Part shown: positions 59,664-64,000 of the stretch, piece after piece
How the letters are laid out: each line of letters opens with the position of its first letter
How positions within the stretch are numbered: the stretch's first letter is position 1
NCBI GenBank assembly: GCA_965657085.1
Contig: CBFHND010000017.1
Coordinates: 3,580 to 67,579, forward strand
Reading direction: 5' to 3'
DNA from: CBFHND01 sp965657085
Lineage (GTDB): Bacteria > Pseudomonadota > Alphaproteobacteria > Rhodobacterales > Rhodobacteraceae
Length of the DNA: 64,000 bases
Notes under the pieces: generated by a model
The model's input: the letters and a program-made list of their open reading frames with translations, nothing else
What the model was told of the DNA's origin: nothing
Database searches by the model: none
Program-made: the position numbers and the translations under genes

Positions 59664-59671
59664 TTTTACCA
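59653..59671. promoter_or_regulatory. Perfect 19-bp palindrome before glcB (IclR-like operator)
   Basis: TGGTAAAATAATTTTACCA is symmetric over nine bases on each side of one central base. It lies 68 bp before the glcB ATG and overlaps the DUF2256 stop. Its core AAATNATTT with flanking GG/CC resembles the IclR operator TGGAAATNATTTCCA, and IclR controls malate synthase in E. coli. The regulator here is unknown; no iclR gene is in the window. Confidence 0.6.
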
Positions 59672-59738
59672 ATACTGTTTACGATCGGAAACTTTTTCCC
59701 TACATCTGCCTGCACAGTAGAATTCAAGGGAGTCTGAC

Positions 59739-61907
59739 ATGTCGCAATTTGTGGATCGCAGCGGGTTGAAAGTGGCACCTGCGCTGGCCGGGTTCATCGA
59801 GGATCGGGCCTTGCCCGGCACCGGCGTGGACAGCAGCACCTTCTGGGCAGGCTTTTCCAGCATCATCGAAGACCTCGGCCCCAGGAACCGCGCACTTCTG
59901 GAACAGCGCGCAGAGATTCAGGCCAGGATTGATCAGTGGCACATCGACCACCGTGGTCAGCCCCATGACGCCGAAAGCTATACGGCATTCCTGCGCGAGA
60001 TCGGGTATCTGGTGCCTGAAGGCGAGGCGTTCGAGATCGACACCGCAGGCGTGGACCCCGAGATTGCCGATATTGCGGGGCCACAGTTGGTGGTGCCCAT
60101 TACCAACGCGCGTTTTGCCCTGAACGCGGCGAACGCGCGCTGGGGCAGCTTGTATGATGCGCTCTATGGCACGGATGCTCTGGGGGATCTGCCAAGCGCG
60201 GGGGGCTATGACCCCGAGCGCGGTGCGCGCGTGATTGATTGGGCCAAGTCGTTTCTGGACGAGTCCGCACCGCTCAAATCCGGCGGCCACGCGCAGGTCA
60301 CCGGGTACACTGTCGAGGACGGCGCATTGCTCTGTCACGTTGGGCAGGGCAATGACGAACACATTGCACTTGTGGATCCAGTGCAGTTCGTGGGCTTTGG
60401 CGGAGCCGCCGATGCACCCGACTTTGTGCTGCTGCGCAACAACGGGCTGCACATCCAGATCATGTTGGACCGTGACACGGAAATTGGCGCCAGCGATCCG
60501 GCGGGCATGTCCGATGTGCGCCTTGAATCCGCCATGAGCACGATCATGGACTGCGAAGACAGTGTCGCGGCCGTGGATGCCGAGGACAAGGTCGTGGCCT
60601 ATGGCAACTGGCTGGGCCTGATGAAGGGCGATCTGGAGGAAAGTTTCGACAAGGGCGGCAAGACGATGACGCGGCGCATGGCCTCCGATATCGGCTTTAC
60701 CGCCGCGGATGGCACCATGGGCAGCCTCAAGGGTCGGGCGCTGATGCTGGTGCGCAACGTCGGTCACCTGATGACCAACCCCGCCATTCTGGACGCGCAG
60801 GGCCACGAGGTCGGCGAGGGGCTGATGGATGCGATGATCACCACGCTGATCGCCATGCATGATCTGCGCAAGTCCGAGGGTCTGCGCAATTCGGTCGAAG
60901 GATCGGTCTATGCGGTCAAACCCAAGATGCACGGGCCTGTCGAAGTGGCCTTTGCCGACGAGATATTCACCCGCGTGGAAACGGCGCTTGGCCTGCCGCG
61001 CAACACGGTCAAGCTGGGCATCATGGACGAGGAACGCCGCACCTCGGCCAACCTTGCAGAATGTATCCGCGCAGCCAAAAGCCGGGTGGCCTTTATCAAC
61101 ACCGGGTTCCTCGACCGGACCGGCGACGAAATCCACACGTCGATGGAAGCAGGGCCGATGGTGCCCAAGGGCGAAATGAAGTCCGCCGCCTGGATCGGTG
61201 CCTACGAGGATCGCAACGTGGACATCGGGCTGGCCTGCGGGTTGCAGGGGCGCGCGCAGATCGGCAAGGGGATGTGGGCGATGCCCGACCGTATGGCGGA
61301 GATGCTGGAGGCCAAGATCGGCCACCCGCAATCGGGGGCCAATTGCGCGTGGGTGCCATCGCCCACCGCCGCCACGCTGCACGCCACCCATTACCACAAG
61401 GTCGATGTTCTGGCCCGTCAGGCCGAGATCAAGGCCGGTGGTGCGCGCGGCACGCTGGCGGACCTGTTGACCATTCCGGTGGCCACGGGGCGCAACTTCT
61501 CGGATGAGGAAATCACCCGCGAGATCGAGAACAACGCACAAGGTATCCTGGGCTACGTGGTGCGCTGGGTCGATCAGGGCGTGGGCTGTTCCAAGGTGCC
61601 GGACATCAATGACGTGGGCCTGATGGAAGACCGCGCCACGTGCCGGATCAGTGCGCAGGCGCTGGCCAACTGGCTGCACCACGGTGTGATCAGCGAAGAA
61701 CAGGCCATGGCGGGCCTCAAGAAGATGGCCGCCGTGGTTGACGGGCAGAATGCGGGTGATCCACTCTATCAGCCCATGGCGCCAGGCTTTGACGGGATCG
61801 CCTTTGCCGCAGCCTGCGATCTGGTGCTGAAGGGCCGTGTTCAACCGTCCGGCTACACAGAGCCGGTGCTGCATGCGCGGCGGCTTCAACTCAAGGCGGC
61901 GGCCTGA
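59739..61907 (+). CDS. glcB: Malate synthase G
   Basis: A 722-residue enzyme, the length of the G isoform. Catalytic-barrel segments include MSTIMDCEDSVAAVDAEDK, RALMLVRNVGHLM and GIMDEERRTSANLAECI. SGANCAWVPSPTAATLHATHYH near the end carries conserved active-site residues. It condenses glyoxylate with acetyl-CoA to malate. A 19-bp palindrome upstream is a likely operator. The isocitrate lyase partner is not in the window, so it may serve glycolate/glyoxylate use, as its GlcG-like neighbour suggests. Confidence 0.95.
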   Translation: MSQFVDRSGLKVAPALAGFIEDRALPGTGVDSSTFWAGFSSIIEDLGPRNRALLEQRAEIQARIDQWHIDHRGQPHDAESYTAFLREIGYLVPEGEAFEIDTAGVDPEIADIAGPQLVVPITNARFALNAANARWGSLYDALYGTDALGDLPSAGGYDPERGARVIDWAKSFLDESAPLKSGGHAQVTGYTVEDGALLCHVGQGNDEHIALVDPVQFVGFGGAADAPDFVLLRNNGLHIQIMLDRDTEIGASDPAGMSDVRLESAMSTIMDCEDSVAAVDAEDKVVAYGNWLGLMKGDLEESFDKGGKTMTRRMASDIGFTAADGTMGSLKGRALMLVRNVGHLMTNPAILDAQGHEVGEGLMDAMITTLIAMHDLRKSEGLRNSVEGSVYAVKPKMHGPVEVAFADEIFTRVETALGLPRNTVKLGIMDEERRTSANLAECIRAAKSRVAFINTGFLDRTGDEIHTSMEAGPMVPKGEMKSAAWIGAYEDRNVDIGLACGLQGRAQIGKGMWAMPDRMAEMLEAKIGHPQSGANCAWVPSPTAATLHATHYHKVDVLARQAEIKAGGARGTLADLLTIPVATGRNFSDEEITREIENNAQGILGYVVRWVDQGVGCSKVPDINDVGLMEDRATCRISAQALANWLHHGVISEEQAMAGLKKMAAVVDGQNAGDPLYQPMAPGFDGIAFAAACDLVLKGRVQPSGYTEPVLHARRLQLKAAA

Positions 61908-61941
61908 GCGCCCCGCATCCCTGCCTGAAAGGAAAGACACC

Positions 61942-62370
61942 ATGGCTATGATCACTTTGCGCAAGGCGCGCACCATCATCCGCAAGGCGCTTGAAAAGGG
62001 CCGCGAGATGGAATTGAAGCCGCTGTCGGTGGTGGTACTGGACGCCGGTGGCCACCCGTTGGCCTTCGAGCGTGAGGACGGTGCGGCACCCGGTCGCTTC
62101 GCGGTGGCCCACGGCAAGGCTTACGGCGCGGTCATGCTGGGCATGGCAGGCACGGCGCAGATGGCGCGTGCAGAGCAGCAGGCCTACTTCATGAACGCTG
62201 TCAACGGGCTTTACGGTGGGCAGGTCGTGCCCGTGCCGGGCGGCGTTTTGGTGCGTGACAAGAAGGGCGCGGTGATCGGTGCCGTGGGCGTGACAGGCGA
62301 CACTTCTGACAATGACGCGGTCGCAGCCTTGGCAGGCATCGAAGCGGCGGCCCTTTCGGGTGAAATTTAG
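61942..62370 (+). CDS. glcG: GlcG/HbpS family protein
   Basis: A 142-residue protein. SVVVLDAGGHPLAFEREDGA and later GGVLVRDKKGAVIGAVGVTGDTSDND are the GlcG/HbpS signatures. Members bind haem or cobalamin-like ligands or occur in glycolate operons with glcB, as here. AAAGGAAAG lies before the ATG at 61942. It is 34 bp after glcB on the same strand. The exact function is unknown. Confidence 0.85.
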   Translation: MAMITLRKARTIIRKALEKGREMELKPLSVVVLDAGGHPLAFEREDGAAPGRFAVAHGKAYGAVMLGMAGTAQMARAEQQAYFMNAVNGLYGGQVVPVPGGVLVRDKKGAVIGAVGVTGDTSDNDAVAALAGIEAAALSGEI

Positions 62371-62484
62371 GCGTTGATCGATCTGCGGACCTGCGCACAG
62401 GTCTTTGCGCATGGGGCGGGCTGGCATGGTCCGCCCCTTGGCGTTATATCTGGCCCGAAGATGTGCGCAGCGCAAAGAGGACCC

Positions 62485-63261
62485 ATGGCCCGCCCAATTG
62501 TTGGAATTATCACGAACACCCATGTCATCGGAGATGACTACAGCGTCCATGCGGGCGGATTGATCAATACGCATGCCGTTGCGCAGGTCGCGGATTGCGT
62601 GCCTTTGCTGGTGGCGGCTGATCCGGGTCTGAACAGTGCAGAAGAGTTGATGGAAGTCTGCGACGGGTTCCTGTTCACAGGGGGGCGGCCCAATGTGCAC
62701 CCCGAAGAATACGGTGAAGAGGCGACCGCGGCCCACGGTGAATTCGACCGGGCGCGCGATGCGGTGACATTGCCGCTGGTCCGGGCCTGCGTGGAGCGGG
62801 GGCAGCCGTTTCTGGGCGTCTGCCGTGGCTTTCAGGAGGTCAACGTGGCGATGGGTGGCAGCCTGTATCCCGAGATCCGTGATTTGCCGGGACGCGACAA
62901 CCACCGGATGCCGCCCGATGGCACGCTGGAAGAGAAATTTGCCCTGCGCCATGCGGTGACATTTGCCGAAGGCGGGCCGTTTCACCGGTTGATGGGCGCG
63001 CGCGAGGTGATGACCAACACGCTGCACGGGCAGGGGATCAAGACCCCCGGTCAGCGCATCGTGATCGATGGCCATGCGCCCGATGGCACGCCCGAGGCGA
63101 TCTATGTGGAGGGTGCGCCCGGGTTTACCCTGTCGGTGCAGTGGCATCCCGAATGGAACGCGGACAAGGACCCGGTGTCGCGTCCGCTGTTCGAGGCTTT
63201 CGGGCAGGCCGTGCGCGCATGGTCCGAAGGCAAGGCGCGCCCGGTTCTGAAAACCGCCTGA
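62485..63261 (+). CDS. Class I glutamine amidotransferase, peptidase C26 (PuuD-like)
   Basis: A 258-residue protein. The nucleophile Cys is in FLGVCRGFQEVNVAMGG near residue 113, and the His and Glu of the triad are in LSVQWHPEWN near 220. FLFTGGRPNVHPEEY near 65 forms the oxyanion region. These enzymes hydrolyse gamma-glutamyl amides such as gamma-glutamyl-GABA. AAAGAGGA before the ATG at 62485 decides the start. No puu genes are near, so the substrate is inference. Confidence 0.87.
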   Translation: MARPIVGIITNTHVIGDDYSVHAGGLINTHAVAQVADCVPLLVAADPGLNSAEELMEVCDGFLFTGGRPNVHPEEYGEEATAAHGEFDRARDAVTLPLVRACVERGQPFLGVCRGFQEVNVAMGGSLYPEIRDLPGRDNHRMPPDGTLEEKFALRHAVTFAEGGPFHRLMGAREVMTNTLHGQGIKTPGQRIVIDGHAPDGTPEAIYVEGAPGFTLSVQWHPEWNADKDPVSRPLFEAFGQAVRAWSEGKARPVLKTA

Positions 63262-63285
63262 CGACTGCGCGGGAAGGGGCGGGGC

Positions 63286-63303
63286 GGCGGGCCTTGGCCC
63301 GCC
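63286..63303 (+). terminator. Hairpin after the C26 gene
   Basis: GGCGGGCC-TT-GGCCCGCC is a perfect 8-2-8 palindrome, 25 bp after the stop codon. TTACAACT follows rather than a clean T-run, so it may be a weak intrinsic terminator or part of the REP-like group. Confidence 0.5.
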
Positions 63304-63337
63304 TTACAACTACCGAAATCCGAAGGGTGAAGGGTAA

Positions 63338-63356
63338 GGCGCAGCCGTGCTGCGCC
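63338..63356 (+). repeat. REP-like palindrome beside the RAYT gene
   Basis: GGCGCAG-CCGTG-CTGCGCC is a perfect 7-5-7 hairpin, preceded by GAAGGGTAAG. It stands seven bases outside the 3' end of the RAYT-like gene. RAYT genes are typically flanked by REP palindromes that their product recognises; this is a candidate copy. Confidence 0.5.
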
Positions 63357-63362
63357 GGGGCG

Positions 63363-63932
63363 TCAGGTCTGAAGCATGTGCTCTTCGGCCTGTGCCTGTA
63401 CACGCGGCATGCGCGGGGACAGCGCGGCGCTGGTGCCATAGGCCTGCGCCCTGTTCCACGTGCCCGCGCGGGCGGCGCGGTGGATCGAGGACCATTGCCA
63501 ATCGGAAGGGCGCGCGACCAGCCCGGCCTGAACGGGGGCTGCGTAGATCATGTGGCGATGTGCTGCGATGTCATCGGCGTCGCGCAGGTGGTGTTCCCAG
63601 AACCGGCGCTGCCAGATTCCCTTTTCCTGTCGGCGCAGGGCGGCCGGGTGGCGGTCTGCAGGCGCTGGCAGCCCGCGCGAGAACACGGCCCTTAGCATGC
63701 CCCAGCGGTTGGAGAAATCGGCATCTCCCTCGGGCAGGGTCCAGATGGTGTGAATGACCGACGGCAGGATAACGATATCGTCGATCTGGAATGGCTTGCG
63801 CGCGAGCGTGGCACGTGTGGCGCGGCGCAGGCGGTCGACCTCGCGGATCAGCAGGTCGGAGTTGCGGTCCTGCAAGCGGACCGTGAAGAAAAAGGTGCCT
63901 CCGGGCACGCGGCGTCGTCTGAACTCTGGCAT
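63363..63932 (-). CDS. RAYT-like (REP-associated tyrosine transposase) protein, probably inactive
   Basis: A 189-residue Y1-transposase relative. FFFTVRLQDR, the segment ILPSVIHTIWTLPEGDADFSNRW and GIWQRRFWEHHLRD are typical RAYT stretches. In most homologues the first reads PDHxHLVWTLPEGD; here it is P57-S-V-I-H61, so the first His of the HUH metal site is Val59. The later DYxHxNPVKHG reads HMIYAAPVQAG, so the catalytic Tyr appears replaced by Met with a Tyr two places on. The gene is intact in frame but likely without nicking activity. RAYT proteins are single-copy, domesticated IS200/IS605 relatives. Confidence 0.75.
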   Translation of the reverse strand: MPEFRRRRVPGGTFFFTVRLQDRNSDLLIREVDRLRRATRATLARKPFQIDDIVILPSVIHTIWTLPEGDADFSNRWGMLRAVFSRGLPAPADRHPAALRRQEKGIWQRRFWEHHLRDADDIAAHRHMIYAAPVQAGLVARPSDWQWSSIHRAARAGTWNRAQAYGTSAALSPRMPRVQAQAEEHMLQT

Positions 63933-64000
63933 GAGAGCAGGGTAGCGTCCGGATGGTTAACGGCTGGTGAATCGCGTGGCGCAAGGCAGAGGCGGGGGGG

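Noticed and set aside
1..64000. CRISPR arrays, tRNA or rRNA genes, prophage or integrase genes
   Set aside because: Looked for on both strands; no repeat-spacer pattern, cloverleaf or phage-type gene was found.

Overview
The window is chromosomal DNA of a Rhodobacterales alphaproteobacterium, most likely from the Roseobacter group. The evidence is high GC, dense head-to-tail genes with many ATGA stop/start overlaps, tandem DUF2484 genes inside the division/cell-wall cluster, the aerobic cobaltochelatase pair cobS/cobT, a DUF1127 gene followed by CCUCCUCCC-loop hairpins as in Rhodobacter sphaeroides, and an ECF41 sigma factor locus. It looks like core chromosome. I see no phage, integron, CRISPR array, rRNA or tRNA; the only mobile-element-related gene is a REP-associated transposase relative at the right end.

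Layout. 1-4.5 kb: start of pyruvate carboxylase, an FMN-dependent alpha-hydroxy-acid dehydrogenase, a pseudo-receiver protein, and a UvrD/PcrA helicase behind a LexA-type box. 4.5-6.4 kb: a three-gene, translationally coupled ECF41 operon (membrane protein, AhpD/CMD-like protein with CGPC, ECF41 sigma) whose upstream region carries the exact ECF41 promoter pattern TGTCACA-N16-CGTC. 6.5-7.3 kb: a cobalamin riboswitch before a small unknown ORF, facing a DUF1127 gene with an array of four CCUCCUCCC hairpins (CcaF1/CcsR1-4-like). 7.8-8.9 kb: mrp. 8.9-9.96 kb: a long non-coding stretch that ends in the mraZ leader, with 10-bp-phased TGGG MraZ boxes and an intrinsic terminator (UpsM-like).

9.96-36.4 kb is the dcw cluster: mraZ, rsmH, ftsL, ftsI, murE, murF, mraY, an ACT-domain gene, murD, (an opposite-strand flavoprotein), ftsW, murG, murC, (APC permease, two DUF2484 genes, one small membrane protein), murB, ddl, ftsQ, ftsA, ftsZ, then lpxC, bamD and recN. 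It makes the lipid II precursors and the septal machinery and continues into outer-membrane biogenesis. Nearly all cytoplasmic Mur steps from MurB to MurF plus MraY and MurG are present; murA is not in the window.

36.5-46 kb: a ClC protein, DUF427, an M24 aminopeptidase P, then cobS-nuclease-cobT (with an SNase lipoprotein inserted and coupled), a small membrane protein, a lone receiver, a J-domain protein and BolA. 46-55 kb: DUF4177 protein, thioesterase, a large RTX-type secreted protein with eight DGGWVITW repeats, gatB, DUF2867, two poorly known proteins, a lytic-transglycosylase-like protein and an SDR. 55-64 kb: pepN, a photolyase/cryptochrome with a 56-residue DUF2256 partner, malate synthase G behind an IclR-like palindrome, a GlcG/HbpS protein, a C26 amidotransferase, and a RAYT-like gene that appears to have lost catalytic residues, next to a REP-like palindrome.

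The most distinctive content is regulatory: the self-controlled ECF41 operon, the DUF1127/CcsR array, the attenuated mraZ leader and the riboswitch all lie within 4 kb just upstream of the dcw cluster.
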